A DNA stretch of 47,459 bases from the NCBI GenBank assembly GCA_012516665.1, contig JAAYWN010000012.1:1-47459 (forward strand), read 5' to 3'. Below the pieces are notes generated by a model. The model searched no databases. It had not been told where the DNA came from and was given only the letters and a program-made list of their open reading frames with translations. Positions 8,731 to 18,426 of the stretch are shown here, one piece after another. Origin of the DNA: Erysipelotrichaceae bacterium. Lineage in GTDB: Bacteria > Bacillota_I > Bacilli_A > Erysipelotrichales > Erysipelotrichaceae. Within the stretch, counting starts at the first letter, position 1; the number at the start of each line of letters is the position of its first letter. Made by a program: the position numbers and the translations under genes.

Positions 8731-9819
8731 TCACTCCTTGAAGTCAAACTTTTTTTGCGGTTCAGCTTGTGGAATCAGGACATCCGCTTCACAGATCGGA
8801 TCCATGCCCTGTTTCTGCATCCACTGTTCCATCTGAGGAAGAAGTGATTCCCCGGCCGCAAGATCCCGGCGATCAAAAACAATCAGCTGACCATGTCCCG
8901 GCTGCAGAACAAAATATCCCAGGTTCTTCTGACTGTGGCGGGAAGTAAAGGCATAGATGCGATCGACGCTCTTCTGCTGTACCCTCTTTTCCAATTCAGG
9001 CAGAGAAAAACCGCTTGGCAGAGGATCGCCAAAAAGATATTCCCGGATCATCCCATGTTCATTCATGGCACAGATTTCAAAATAATCCACTTCTTCTAAA
9101 CGCAGGCCGCAGGCCGGTGCATTTTTATGCGGCGTATTCTTGCTTTTAGCATCCAGCAGTTCCTTAATATGCATAGGCGGATACTTATGCCGGCCAATCT
9201 CGATCAATGCCGAGCTCATCATTCTGACCATATAGCGCAGAAAGCCTTTGCCTTGGAAAGTCAGGATGATATTCTGATGATCCTCTTCCAGCTGAATATC
9301 AAATATTGTCCGCACCTGATCAGGATACTCACTGAGCGGCGAAGAATTCAAGGACGTAAAGTCATGGGTCCCGATCAGATAGGGAATCGCCTGCCGCATT
9401 GCCTGCGTATCCAAAGCAGTGGGGCATTGATATGCGGTATCAATAGAAAACACATCATATGGTCCGATATTGATACGATAGACATATTTCTTCCAGCGCA
9501 CATTGTACCTGGCATGAAATAAGACGGGGTCCGTTTCGATACAGCTCAGGATATGAATATCCGCCGGCAGCGACCCATTCAGAGCACCCATCCATTTCCG
9601 GCCAGTCATCTCTTTATCAGTATCAAACATAAACACCTGTGCTGAAGCAGATACGCCCGCATCGGTCCTGCCGCTGGCGATAATATTGATCTTCTGCTGG
9701 GCAATAGACTGCAGAATGCCTTCAATTGCTTCCTGGATCGATGTTCCTCTGGTCTGGGATTGCCACCCTTCATATCCAGCACCGTCATAAGAGACAATGC
9801 ATGCATATCTGTGCATCAT
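8731..9819 (-). CDS. truA: tRNA pseudouridine(38-40) synthase TruA with long C-terminal extension
   Basis: RYACIVSYDGAGYEGWQSQ, ASGRTDAGVSASAQV, FHARYNVRWKKYVYRI. The canonical end at ...ACGLRLEEVDYF is followed by about 115 extra residues. ATGA overlap with ecfT. Confidence 0.95.
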   Translation of the reverse strand: MMHRYACIVSYDGAGYEGWQSQTRGTSIQEAIEGILQSIAQQKINIIASGRTDAGVSASAQVFMFDTDKEMTGRKWMGALNGSLPADIHILSCIETDPVLFHARYNVRWKKYVYRINIGPYDVFSIDTAYQCPTALDTQAMRQAIPYLIGTHDFTSLNSSPLSEYPDQVRTIFDIQLEEDHQNIILTFQGKGFLRYMVRMMSSALIEIGRHKYPPMHIKELLDAKSKNTPHKNAPACGLRLEEVDYFEICAMNEHGMIREYLFGDPLPSGFSLPELEKRVQQKSVDRIYAFTSRHSQKNLGYFVLQPGHGQLIVFDRRDLAAGESLLPQMEQWMQKQGMDPICEADVLIPQAEPQKKFDFKE

Positions 9820-10616
9820 CTGAAGTATGCCAGCCATATCATGCATGCAAGCAGGCATACAGCTGACAGCAGCAGGATATCATCCCGTCCTTCCATCTTC
9901 AGTACTTTATAGCGCGTACGCGGCTGACCTGGTGCATAGCCTCTTGCTTCCATCGCATTGGCCAGATCTTCTGCTCTTTGAAAAGCAGATACGAACAAAG
10001 GAACGATCAAAGATAGGATCGCCATGATCCTCTCCGACAGTTTTCCTTCTTTCATATCGACTCCGCGGGACTCCTGTGCCTTCATGATCCGCTCTGTTTC
10101 ATCAATCAGATCAGGGATAAAGCGCAGGGCAATCGATATCAGCATAGCAATTTCATGTGCCGGAACACCGATCCGCTGAAATGGTTTCAGCAGGTCCTCG
10201 ATGCCAAGCGTCATATCCAATGGTTTTGTTGTCGCTGTAAGACAGGTCGTGATCATGATCATCAGAAGCAGTCTGACAGCAATATACAAGGTCTGGGTGA
10301 CCGCATCACTGTATACCTGGAACGATCCAATCTGCAGCCAGACATTGCCGGTCTTAACGACCAGAATATTGATGATCAGCAAAAACAGCAGCATGAACAG
10401 CATCGGCCTCATCGCTTTCCAGATAAAGCCCCAGGATAGCTTTGCAATCATGATCACGCAGGCGATCACAGCAAACATCACCGCATAGCCAAGCCATCCG
10501 GATGGGAAAAAGATCGCCACTAGAGCAATCAGCATCGCTCCGATCTTGGCCCGCGGATCCATGCGATGGATCGGTGAATTCAATGGCAGGTATCTTCCTA
10601 ATGTAAAGTTATCCAT
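9816..10616 (-). CDS. ecfT: ECF transporter transmembrane component
   Basis: GRYLPLNSPIHRMDPRAKIGAM...IMKAQESRGVDMKEGKL...AMEARGYAPGQPRTRY (EcfT ARG motifs). Confidence 0.95.
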   Translation of the reverse strand: MDNFTLGRYLPLNSPIHRMDPRAKIGAMLIALVAIFFPSGWLGYAVMFAVIACVIMIAKLSWGFIWKAMRPMLFMLLFLLIINILVVKTGNVWLQIGSFQVYSDAVTQTLYIAVRLLLMIMITTCLTATTKPLDMTLGIEDLLKPFQRIGVPAHEIAMLISIALRFIPDLIDETERIMKAQESRGVDMKEGKLSERIMAILSLIVPLFVSAFQRAEDLANAMEARGYAPGQPRTRYKVLKMEGRDDILLLSAVCLLACMIWLAYFR

Positions 10617-11469
10617 GGATCTTCACCTGCTTTGCAATATCAGATGCTAATGCATCTATATCCTGGACATCGTCCGGAATCTTAAAGCCATTTTCATTCA
10701 AAAGATCTCGCATCTGGATCAAGGACGGCGGCAGAATATTCATCGATCTGCACAAAGCTATATCGCGGAAGAAATTCTTTGCATCGGTATGCACGAGGAT
10801 CGAGCCATCCGCAACTACGGCAACATCATCGCAATAGGCAAAAACATTCTCCATATCATGTGTCACCATCAGGACCGTCTTGCCATATTTCTGATTCAGT
10901 TCGTAGAACAGTGCCATCATTGCTTTGGTCCCGGCCGGATCCAGACCGGCCGTCGGTTCATCCAGGACAAGCACTTTCGGATCCATCGCCAAAATTCCGG
11001 CAATGGCCGTTCTCCTCTTCTGCCCGCCAGACAATTCCAGCGGCGATTTCTCATAGCAGTCTTCCGGCAGATCAACAAGTTTCAATGCTTTTCTTGCGCG
11101 CTGCATGGCCTCTTCTTCGCTCAGGCCGAAATTCTTCGGTCCAAAAGCAACATCTTTCAGCACTGTTTCTTCAAACAGCTGATACTCGGGAAACTGAAAG
11201 ACCAGCCCAACATCGCCGCGCAGGCTCTTCAGTTTCTTCGGCTTCTCATCGGCTTTGATCACCCGATCAAGAATATCGATCTCTCCTTCATTCGGCAGAA
11301 GCAATGCATTCAGGTGCTGTACCAGTGTCGATTTGCCTGACCCAGTCTGTCCGATGATCGCTGTGATCTTTCCCTCGGCAATATCTAAATTGACATCTTT
11401 CAGTGCCGCATACTGATATGGTGTGCCTTCACTGTATGTATGGCTTACATGTTTGAATGCAATCGGCAT
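10609..11469 (-). CDS. ecfA2: ECF transporter ATP-binding protein
   Basis: IGQTGSGKSTLVQHLNALL, LELSGGQKRRTAIAGILAMDPKVLVLDEPTAGLDP. Confidence 0.95.
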   Translation of the reverse strand: MPIAFKHVSHTYSEGTPYQYAALKDVNLDIAEGKITAIIGQTGSGKSTLVQHLNALLLPNEGEIDILDRVIKADEKPKKLKSLRGDVGLVFQFPEYQLFEETVLKDVAFGPKNFGLSEEEAMQRARKALKLVDLPEDCYEKSPLELSGGQKRRTAIAGILAMDPKVLVLDEPTAGLDPAGTKAMMALFYELNQKYGKTVLMVTHDMENVFAYCDDVAVVADGSILVHTDAKNFFRDIALCRSMNILPPSLIQMRDLLNENGFKIPDDVQDIDALASDIAKQVKIHG

Positions 11470-12272
11470 AGTTCCTCCAATAATGCATCCATCGTGATGC
11501 AGCGTTTCAATTCCACGCCCCGTTCAGCCAGTTTCTTTTCCAGCTTCATCGAAAATGGAATATCCAATTGAATCTCTTGCAGTTTTTCTTCCTGGGCAAA
11601 GATCTGATCCGGTGTCCCGGTCATAGCGACCTTTCCCTCATTCAAAGCAATGACTGCATCAGAAGCAGCCACTTCATCAATATCATGCGTGATCGACAGG
11701 ATCGTCAGGCCGGTCTCATGATGCAGATCCATAATAACTTTCTTGATCTCATCTTTTCCCTGCGGGTCCAGCATTGCCGTTGCTTCATCAAAGATAAGAA
11801 TATCCGGCTTCATAGCCAATACTCCTGCAATGGCAACTCTCTGCTTCTGTCCCCCCGACAGTCTTGTCGGTTCCTGGTTCAGGTATTTCGTCATTTTTAC
11901 GCGCTTGGCATTGGCTGCAATAATATCATCCATGTCTTCCTGTGCAACACAATGATTCTCTAAACCAAAAGCAATATCATCCCTGACCGTCGAACCGATG
12001 AACTGATTGTCTGGGTTTTGAAAAACAATACCGATCTTAGAACGAATCTGATTCAGATTCTCTAAATTCAGCTCCAGGCCGTCGATCATGATCGACCCGC
12101 TTTTTTTCTCTAAAAGGCCAGCAATCAGTTTGGCAATTGTCGACTTGCCGGAACCATTCTGTCCGATGATCGTTGTATATGTTCCTTTTTCCACAGAAAA
12201 AGACACATTGTCAATGGTCTCGCTGTTCTCGTCATATGAGAAATTCAGATTCTTTACTTCAATCATTCCCAT
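11445..12272 (-). CDS. ecfA1: ECF transporter ATP-binding protein
   Basis: MIEVKNLNFSYDE...IGQNGSGKSTIAKLIAGLL...RLSGGQKQRVAIAGVLAMKPDILIFDEATAMLDP. Confidence 0.95.
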   Translation of the reverse strand: MGMIEVKNLNFSYDENSETIDNVSFSVEKGTYTTIIGQNGSGKSTIAKLIAGLLEKKSGSIMIDGLELNLENLNQIRSKIGIVFQNPDNQFIGSTVRDDIAFGLENHCVAQEDMDDIIAANAKRVKMTKYLNQEPTRLSGGQKQRVAIAGVLAMKPDILIFDEATAMLDPQGKDEIKKVIMDLHHETGLTILSITHDIDEVAASDAVIALNEGKVAMTGTPDQIFAQEEKLQEIQLDIPFSMKLEKKLAERGVELKRCITMDALLEELCRLHSNM

Positions 12273-12315
12273 GGCTTCTCCCTTGCAACATGTCTTATTA
12301 TACCGCAATTTTTAT

Positions 12316-12990
12316 TCAGCCCTCATTTTCACGTTTCAGGATCGGCAGCAGTTCAGGCAGGCTGTGGATCCGGCGGCATTCTGCGTCCATATGTTCTCCG
12401 CGGCGATCCAGCAGGATCGGTACAATACCTGCATTCTTAGCCCCTTCCACATCGCCTTCCAGATCATCGCCGACATGAATGACTTCGTCCGCCTGACAGC
12501 CAGCCAATGTCAATGCTTTGGCAAAGATCTCTTTTCTAGGCTTATATGCTTTTACATCTTCTCCGGAAATGATCGCATTTGCATGCAGACCGTTTCTCCG
12601 CAGACATACCTTTGCATAATCCCCAGAATTATCCATCAGAATGTGGATTGGCAGTTTCACCAGATCAAAGAAGCTCTGTACATCACTGAATAAAGGTGCA
12701 TACATCCAATAATTCTGAAGATACGTATAAAGCTGATTATGGTCTGCCTTCAGCTTGATCTCCGTATCTGCCAGATCCATCATTTTAACTGCCAGTTCTT
12801 CCTGGCTCATAAAAGAATCCTGATAGCATTCTCTTTCCATCACTCGCAGATGGTCATAATACCAGGCAACTGCTTCATCTTTATCATTGATCGTTGTATT
12901 CTCAATAAAACAGTTCAGCAATTCATCAAATTCATTTCCGCGTAACTGCAGGATCGTTCCTGTATAATCCAAAAAAACAGCTTTGATCAT
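12316..12990 (-). CDS. HAD-superfamily hydrolase (YjjG-like)
   Basis: MIKAVFLDYTGTILQLRG...MDNSGD...YKPRKEIFAKAL...VIHVGDDLEGDVEGAKNAG. Confidence 0.88.
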   Translation of the reverse strand: MIKAVFLDYTGTILQLRGNEFDELLNCFIENTTINDKDEAVAWYYDHLRVMERECYQDSFMSQEELAVKMMDLADTEIKLKADHNQLYTYLQNYWMYAPLFSDVQSFFDLVKLPIHILMDNSGDYAKVCLRRNGLHANAIISGEDVKAYKPRKEIFAKALTLAGCQADEVIHVGDDLEGDVEGAKNAGIVPILLDRRGEHMDAECRRIHSLPELLPILKRENEG

Positions 12991-13045
12991 ATTTTCCTCT
13001 TTTAAAACGCCACAATTATACCATGTTTTGATTTTGATGCACTTT

Positions 13046-13711
13046 TCATTCTACCTGAAGGATGAGCTTCTCCATTGCTTCCCTAGTTAAAGGTTCTTTC
13101 CAGGCAGCTATAAAATAGCTGTATTCGCCAGAGACCCATTCTGCAATCGACACATCTGTGCCATCGCCATATTCTGTCACTTCATGATCGCCTACCGTCA
13201 CAATGTTTGTGCTCTTATACTTCTCATTGACATCATAGACAGGATTGCCGCAGACCTTTCCCTTAGACAGACGCATGATCTCTTCATCGCTGTCATTGAA
13301 ATACTGTATCTCGTAGATCTGCAGACTGTAGACCCTGTATTTTTTTGAAGCATAGCCTTGAATAGGATCCTCCGGCACATGAAAGGAGAATTTGGCTCCC
13401 GCTTCCGCGCCATCTGCTGTATCCAAGTCCATCCAGACCTGCTGCGGTCCTTGGCCAAACGCAGAATGAGATGTAACATTGCAGGCTTTTTCGCCGCTGC
13501 TGCCCCCTACATTCAGCTGCCGCACTGTTAAAATACCGACAACAAGTGCCGCCGCAATGAGCAGATAGATGGTAATGCTTTTCTTCTTTGCCGGCTGCGG
13601 TCCCTTTTCTGCCGCTTCCGGCCCTTTATCAGAAGATGATTCCGTTACCGGTCCTTCTTCAGACAGCTTCTGCATCTCTTCTGACTGATCTTTTTTTTCT
13701 TCCTGATCCAT
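13046..13711 (-). CDS. Hypothetical single-pass membrane-anchored protein
   Basis: Charged N-terminus, then KKSITIYLLIAAALVVGILTV TM segment and an extracytoplasmic C-domain. Confidence 0.65.
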   Translation of the reverse strand: MDQEEKKDQSEEMQKLSEEGPVTESSSDKGPEAAEKGPQPAKKKSITIYLLIAAALVVGILTVRQLNVGGSSGEKACNVTSHSAFGQGPQQVWMDLDTADGAEAGAKFSFHVPEDPIQGYASKKYRVYSLQIYEIQYFNDSDEEIMRLSKGKVCGNPVYDVNEKYKSTNIVTVGDHEVTEYGDGTDVSIAEWVSGEYSYFIAAWKEPLTREAMEKLILQVE

Positions 13712-13774
13712 GATGCATTTCCTCGACTTCATTGCTTAATATACAGGAAATTCCTTCCTTTGGCGACCCATTTC

Positions 13775-13800
13775 AAAAAAAAGCTCTTGTTTCCAAGAGC
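13775..13800 (-). terminator. Rho-independent terminator
   Basis: GCTCTTGGAAACAAGAGC + TTTTTTTT on the minus strand. Confidence 0.85.
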
Positions 13801-13808
13801 AGTTCTGC

Positions 13809-14360
13809 TTATTTTGCAATGACTTGAGACTCATAGACACCATGCAGTGCGGCCGTCTGATTGGCTACATTCAGGATGTCGCTGAGGATCGCCCCTTCTT
13901 CTGTGAACAGCTTCTTCTGCGCTGTCATTTCATGATCAGACAGCTGTACACAGATATATCCAGCTGCGTCCATGATATCTAAGAAGGATTCCAGATTGGC
14001 ATGATCTTCAAATGTCACTTTATGTGTCACCGTGATCAAAGTATCATTTTCAAACATACCATTGAATTCACCATTCTTCGCCAGCATACCTTCTACAAAG
14101 TCAGGGTCCAAGTATGGATAGACACCGCATACTTCCTGCACCTGCTGAGGCTTGTCTGAAGCATCCGGAGACGGTTCTTTTTCTTCTTCATCCGCATCAT
14201 CCGGATCTGCATCGATCTTAATGAAGTGGACCTGGTCATCATCTTCGTCCTGATCACTGTCCTGCTCATCATTGAGACGATCCAAAATGGTCTTTGTCAA
14301 AAGCACTGCACCTGCTGCCGCTGCAATCACAGCAGCTCCTATAATTGTTTTACGGAACAT
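13809..14360 (-). CDS. Hypothetical membrane-anchored protein with acidic linker
   Basis: N-terminal TM helix IIGAAVIAAAAGAVLLTK followed by an Asp/Glu-rich segment. Confidence 0.65.
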   Translation of the reverse strand: MFRKTIIGAAVIAAAAGAVLLTKTILDRLNDEQDSDQDEDDDQVHFIKIDADPDDADEEEKEPSPDASDKPQQVQEVCGVYPYLDPDFVEGMLAKNGEFNGMFENDTLITVTHKVTFEDHANLESFLDIMDAAGYICVQLSDHEMTAQKKLFTEEGAILSDILNVANQTAALHGVYESQVIAK

Positions 14361-14413
14361 ACAATACCTTCCCTTCTTTTAGGAATCTGTATCTATATTT
14401 TAGCACAACCAAA

Positions 14414-14453
14414 AAGAAAAAAACCGGAATCTCTGTCGAATGAACATTCCGGT
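14414..14453 (-). terminator. Rho-independent terminator of the butyrate operon
   Basis: ACCGGAAT...ATTCCGGTTTTTTT on the minus strand, directly after ptb. Confidence 0.8.
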
Positions 14454-14461
14454 CAAACTGT

Positions 14462-15388
14462 CTATTTATTATGTTTTTTCACATGCTCAGACAATACCGC
14501 TGCCAAGCATATAGAATTTACCTTCACGTCTTTGGAATCGGAACGAGAGGTCAGGATGACAGGAGAGGATGTTCCTAACAGCATCGCACCTGCTTTTACG
14601 TTCGGCACCATATGGCCGATTGCTTTATAGGCAATATTGCCGCTGTGGATATCTGGGAAGATCAGGATATCTGCCTTGCCTGCGCACGGGCGGTCCTGCG
14701 CCCCTTTTTCTTCAGCTGCAGATGGATAAAGAGCAATATCCAATGACATCGGTCCATCCACGACACATCCTTTGATCTCACCATCCACACATGCCTGATG
14801 CAGCTGTTCCGCCTCCACCGTTGCCGGCATCTTCGGATTTACGATCTCCACGGCTGCCAAAGGTGCTACCTTTGGTTCCGGTACACCGCATGCCTGCGCA
14901 ACTTCTGTGCAGTAAGCGATCATTGCTTTCTTGTCTTCCAAAGTAGGATATGGAATGAAAGCAACATCTGATAAGAACAGCAGACGGTCAATGCCAGGAA
15001 TCTCAAATACTGCAACATGCGATAAAGGTCTGCCTGTCCTTAAACCATTCTCTTTATTCAGAACACTCTTCAAGAAATCCTTAGTAGGCAGAATTCCTTT
15101 CATATACATATCTGCTTTGCCATCATGGACCAGCTTGACAGCGGTCAATGAAGCTTCGATCTTATCCGGCACATTGATGATCTGATACTCATTCATCGCC
15201 ATGCCGATCTTCTCACCGATTGCTTTGATCTCGCCTTCATCTCCGACTAAGACTGCATCCACGATACCAAGTTCATGTGCTTCCTTGACTGCTTCCAGGA
15301 CTGGTTCATCCTGCGCACATGCTACAGATAATATTTTCTTTTCACATTTTGAGATCTCAGCAAAGAGATCTTTGAAAGTTCTGCTCAT
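14462..15388 (-). CDS. ptb: Phosphate butyryltransferase
   Basis: VEAVKEAHELGIVDAVLVGDEGEIKAIG-type phosphotransacylase; DGPMSLDIALYPSAAEEKG; adjacent to buk. Confidence 0.92.
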   Translation of the reverse strand: MSRTFKDLFAEISKCEKKILSVACAQDEPVLEAVKEAHELGIVDAVLVGDEGEIKAIGEKIGMAMNEYQIINVPDKIEASLTAVKLVHDGKADMYMKGILPTKDFLKSVLNKENGLRTGRPLSHVAVFEIPGIDRLLFLSDVAFIPYPTLEDKKAMIAYCTEVAQACGVPEPKVAPLAAVEIVNPKMPATVEAEQLHQACVDGEIKGCVVDGPMSLDIALYPSAAEEKGAQDRPCAGKADILIFPDIHSGNIAYKAIGHMVPNVKAGAMLLGTSSPVILTSRSDSKDVKVNSICLAAVLSEHVKKHNK

Positions 15389-15409
15389 ACATTTTCTCCT
15401 TTGAATGAT

Positions 15410-16531
15410 CTACTTCTGATCTTTGAATCCCTGCCAAACAGGGTGGCCAAGATATGTCTTAGCCTTCAGTTCTCCGCGCAGTACCTTCAGGGCATTGAAA
15501 GCCATGGCTTCCTGTTCAAATTCACCCGGATATACAACGATCGGCGCCAGCCAGCTGCACGACTCTTTGATCTGTTCAGCAATATCATCAAACCTCAGCA
15601 GACCGCCCGTCAGGACAATGCCATCGACCTTGCCCTTCAGAACAGCTGCCATCGCACCGATCCACTTCGTGATCTGATAAGTCATTGCCTGCCATACACG
15701 TGTATACTGCGGATCGCCTGCTTCTACCTTTGCATGAATGACATCGGAATCAGAAGTGTTGAACCAGCTTGAGAATCCTCCGCCAGCACTGCACAGAACG
15801 CGGAGCTGATCATTGGTGACATCCTTCATATCGGTCGTCAGTGTCGTGACAGGCATCGAGCCCATACGTGTTGGCGTAAATGGGCCTTCACCGCCGCCGC
15901 CATTATTGCCGTCGATCATGCGTCCATGGGCATGAGCAGAGATCGTGATGCCGCCGTCAATATGGCACACGATCAGATTCAGATCTTCATACTCGCGGCC
16001 AATAGATTCTGCATAGCGTCTCGCAGCTTCCTTTGTATTCAGTACATGAGATGCCGGTCTGCGATAGACACCCTTGACACCTGTGATCCTTGCAAGATCG
16101 CAGTATTCATCAACGACTGTTGGATCAACAGTGAACATCTGCGCACCGTATTTATCATGGATCCTCTGCGCCATCTGAACGCCGAGCATGGATGCATGAT
16201 AGAGACCAGCTACATGATTTCTGGTATCTGTGACCATCTGCTGATCGATCTTATAAATGCCGCTCTCCATCGGATAGCACGCACCGCCTCTGCCGACGAC
16301 TGCATCCAAGCCGGTCAGATCGATATGATTGTCCTTCAGGAACTGTTCAATGACCTCCATGCGATAATCCAGCTGTGCGTTGATATCGCCGAACTTTCTC
16401 AGCACGGTAGAATCATGAAATACATTTTCTTCAAAGATCAGTTTCTTGTTTTCAAATAAAGAAAGCTTTGTTGAAGTAGAACCTGGGTTGATCACAAAGA
16501 TACGATATACTTTTTCTTCCATATGATTCAT
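15410..16531 (-). CDS. buk: Butyrate kinase
   Basis: RIFVINPGSTSTKLSLFENKKLIFEENVFHDS...VGRGGACYPMESGIYKI...HIDGGITISAHAHGRMIDGNNGGGGEGPFTPTRMG. Confidence 0.95.
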   Translation of the reverse strand: MNHMEEKVYRIFVINPGSTSTKLSLFENKKLIFEENVFHDSTVLRKFGDINAQLDYRMEVIEQFLKDNHIDLTGLDAVVGRGGACYPMESGIYKIDQQMVTDTRNHVAGLYHASMLGVQMAQRIHDKYGAQMFTVDPTVVDEYCDLARITGVKGVYRRPASHVLNTKEAARRYAESIGREYEDLNLIVCHIDGGITISAHAHGRMIDGNNGGGGEGPFTPTRMGSMPVTTLTTDMKDVTNDQLRVLCSAGGGFSSWFNTSDSDVIHAKVEAGDPQYTRVWQAMTYQITKWIGAMAAVLKGKVDGIVLTGGLLRFDDIAEQIKESCSWLAPIVVYPGEFEQEAMAFNALKVLRGELKAKTYLGHPVWQGFKDQK

Positions 16532-16537
16532 TTTACC

Positions 16538-17596
16538 TCAGGCATCTTTCTTTGCCAGTTCTGCTTTCAGTTCTTTCGTCAGCAATGGGACGATCTTCTT
16601 CAGATCGCCGACAATGCCATAATCTGCTACATCAAAGATCGGAGCCGAAGGATCGTTGTTGATGGCAATGATGATATCGGATTCTTCCATGCCGGCAACA
16701 TGCTGGATCGCACCGGAAATACCAATGGCAAAGTAAACATGCGGGCGCACGGTCTTGCCCGTCTGCCCTACCTGCAGTTCCTTAGGCTGCCAGCCGGCAT
16801 CTACAACGGCACGGGAACATGCTACATTTCCATGCAGCACTTCAGCCAGATCTTCCAGCATCTTAAAGTTCTCCTGACTGCCGACGCCTCTGCCGCCGGA
16901 TACTAAGATCTTAGCATCCTGAATATCAGCTGCTGTACTGATCTCTTTGACGATCTTCAATATCTCAACATCGCATGCATTTGGCTTGATCTTTGGATCA
17001 TAGGCAATGATCTCTGCCTTTGCACCAGCGATCGGTGCAATCTTCTTCATGACACCTGGACGCACGGTAGCCATCTGCGGACGATGATCTGGGCAGGCAA
17101 TCGTAGCAATTGTATTGCCGCCGAAAGCAGGACGGGTCATCAGCAGCAGACCATGTCTCTGCTCTGCTTCATGGCCTGGAATAGCATTGATCGGGAAATC
17201 ACCGATCTCCAGCTGCGTGCAGTCTGCGGTCAGTCCGGTATGGACACGGGCCGATGTCTGCGGGCCTAGATCTCTGCCGATGGCGGTTGCACCGACCAGC
17301 ATGATCTCCGGCTTATATGTATTGATGACGGATGCCAAAGCAAAGGCATATGGTTCTGTACGATAATCTTTCAGCGCAGGATCATCAACGAGAATAATAC
17401 GGTCAGCACCATAAGCTGCCAATTCATCGCAGAGTCCCTTTACATCATGTCCCAGCAGTACAGCCGTGATCTTCTTTTCTTCTAAGCTCTGTGCCAATTC
17501 CTTAGCTTTGCCCAATAGCTCTAATGAAATATTGGAAAGCTGATTATCGACCTGCTGTGCAAAAATAAACACACCTTTATATTCATTTAAATCCAT
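16538..17596 (-). CDS. etfA: Electron transfer flavoprotein alpha subunit
   Basis: [22 protein letters not shown]...[45 protein letters not shown]. Confidence 0.95.
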   Translation of the reverse strand: MDLNEYKGVFIFAQQVDNQLSNISLELLGKAKELAQSLEEKKITAVLLGHDVKGLCDELAAYGADRIILVDDPALKDYRTEPYAFALASVINTYKPEIMLVGATAIGRDLGPQTSARVHTGLTADCTQLEIGDFPINAIPGHEAEQRHGLLLMTRPAFGGNTIATIACPDHRPQMATVRPGVMKKIAPIAGAKAEIIAYDPKIKPNACDVEILKIVKEISTAADIQDAKILVSGGRGVGSQENFKMLEDLAEVLHGNVACSRAVVDAGWQPKELQVGQTGKTVRPHVYFAIGISGAIQHVAGMEESDIIIAINNDPSAPIFDVADYGIVGDLKKIVPLLTKELKAELAKKDA

Positions 17597-17618
17597 TTTG
17601 TTTTCCTAGCCTTCCTTT

Positions 17619-18410
17619 TCAGATTACATGCTTCTCAGCAAGTCTCTTCACGATATAATCTGCTGCATCCTCAGCTGTTTCAGGTGTTACGATCGTGCCT
17701 TTGCCCTTAGCAACTTTGTCAGAAGCCTTGGCAATGACAGTCGGTGAACCGACTTTGCCGATATTCGCATCGTCTACATCCAGATTGCTGCGTCCCCATA
17801 CAGTGACATCTGCATCATATGCATCAAAGATCTTTCCTGGCTGCATATAGCGCGGCTCGGTCGCTTCGCCCAATACCGTTAAAAGGCAAGGCATCTTGGC
17901 CTTCACAATGTGATAGCGATCCTCGAACTGGCGCTTAGCTGTTACATACTCGCCATCGACCTTGATATCTGAAGCATAGGAAATGACCGGAATATTCAGA
18001 TGCTGAGCAATCTGCGGACCGACCTGCGCTGTGTCCCCGTCAATTGCCTGACGGCCAGTGATCACCAGATCATATTCCATATTCTTCAAAGCACCGGCAA
18101 TCGTTGAAGAGGTTGCCCATGTATCCGCACCGCCCAGGACTCTGTCCGTGACCAGTACACCGTCATCTGCGCCCATGGCCATTGCTTCACGCAGAACTTC
18201 ATCTGCTTTTGGCAGTCCCATAGTAACGGCTGTGACTTTAACATTTTCCGGATCGGTATCCTTGATCCGCAGAGCTGCTTCCAGACCTGCTTTATCATCT
18301 GGATTCATGATCGCTAGCATAGCTCCGCGGTCCAATGTTCCATCTGGTTTAAAGCGGACACCTCCTGCGGTGTCTGGAACCTGCTTGATGCAAACAACTA
18401 TTTTCATCAT
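17619..18410 (-). CDS. etfB: Electron transfer flavoprotein beta subunit
   Basis: MKIVVCIKQVPDTAGGVRFKPDGTLDRGAMLAIMNPDDKAGLEAALRIKD...VITGRQAIDGDTAQVGPQIAQ. Confidence 0.95.
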   Translation of the reverse strand: MMKIVVCIKQVPDTAGGVRFKPDGTLDRGAMLAIMNPDDKAGLEAALRIKDTDPENVKVTAVTMGLPKADEVLREAMAMGADDGVLVTDRVLGGADTWATSSTIAGALKNMEYDLVITGRQAIDGDTAQVGPQIAQHLNIPVISYASDIKVDGEYVTAKRQFEDRYHIVKAKMPCLLTVLGEATEPRYMQPGKIFDAYDADVTVWGRSNLDVDDANIGKVGSPTVIAKASDKVAKGKGTIVTPETAEDAADYIVKRLAEKHVI

Positions 18411-18426
18411 ATCTGCCTCTTCCCTC

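Noticed and set aside
8220-9858. TruA C-terminal extension as a stop-codon read-through or gene fusion artefact
   Set aside because: The extension is in frame with no stop, has ordinary protein composition and ends before the rplM leader; kept as a real extension pending a domain search.
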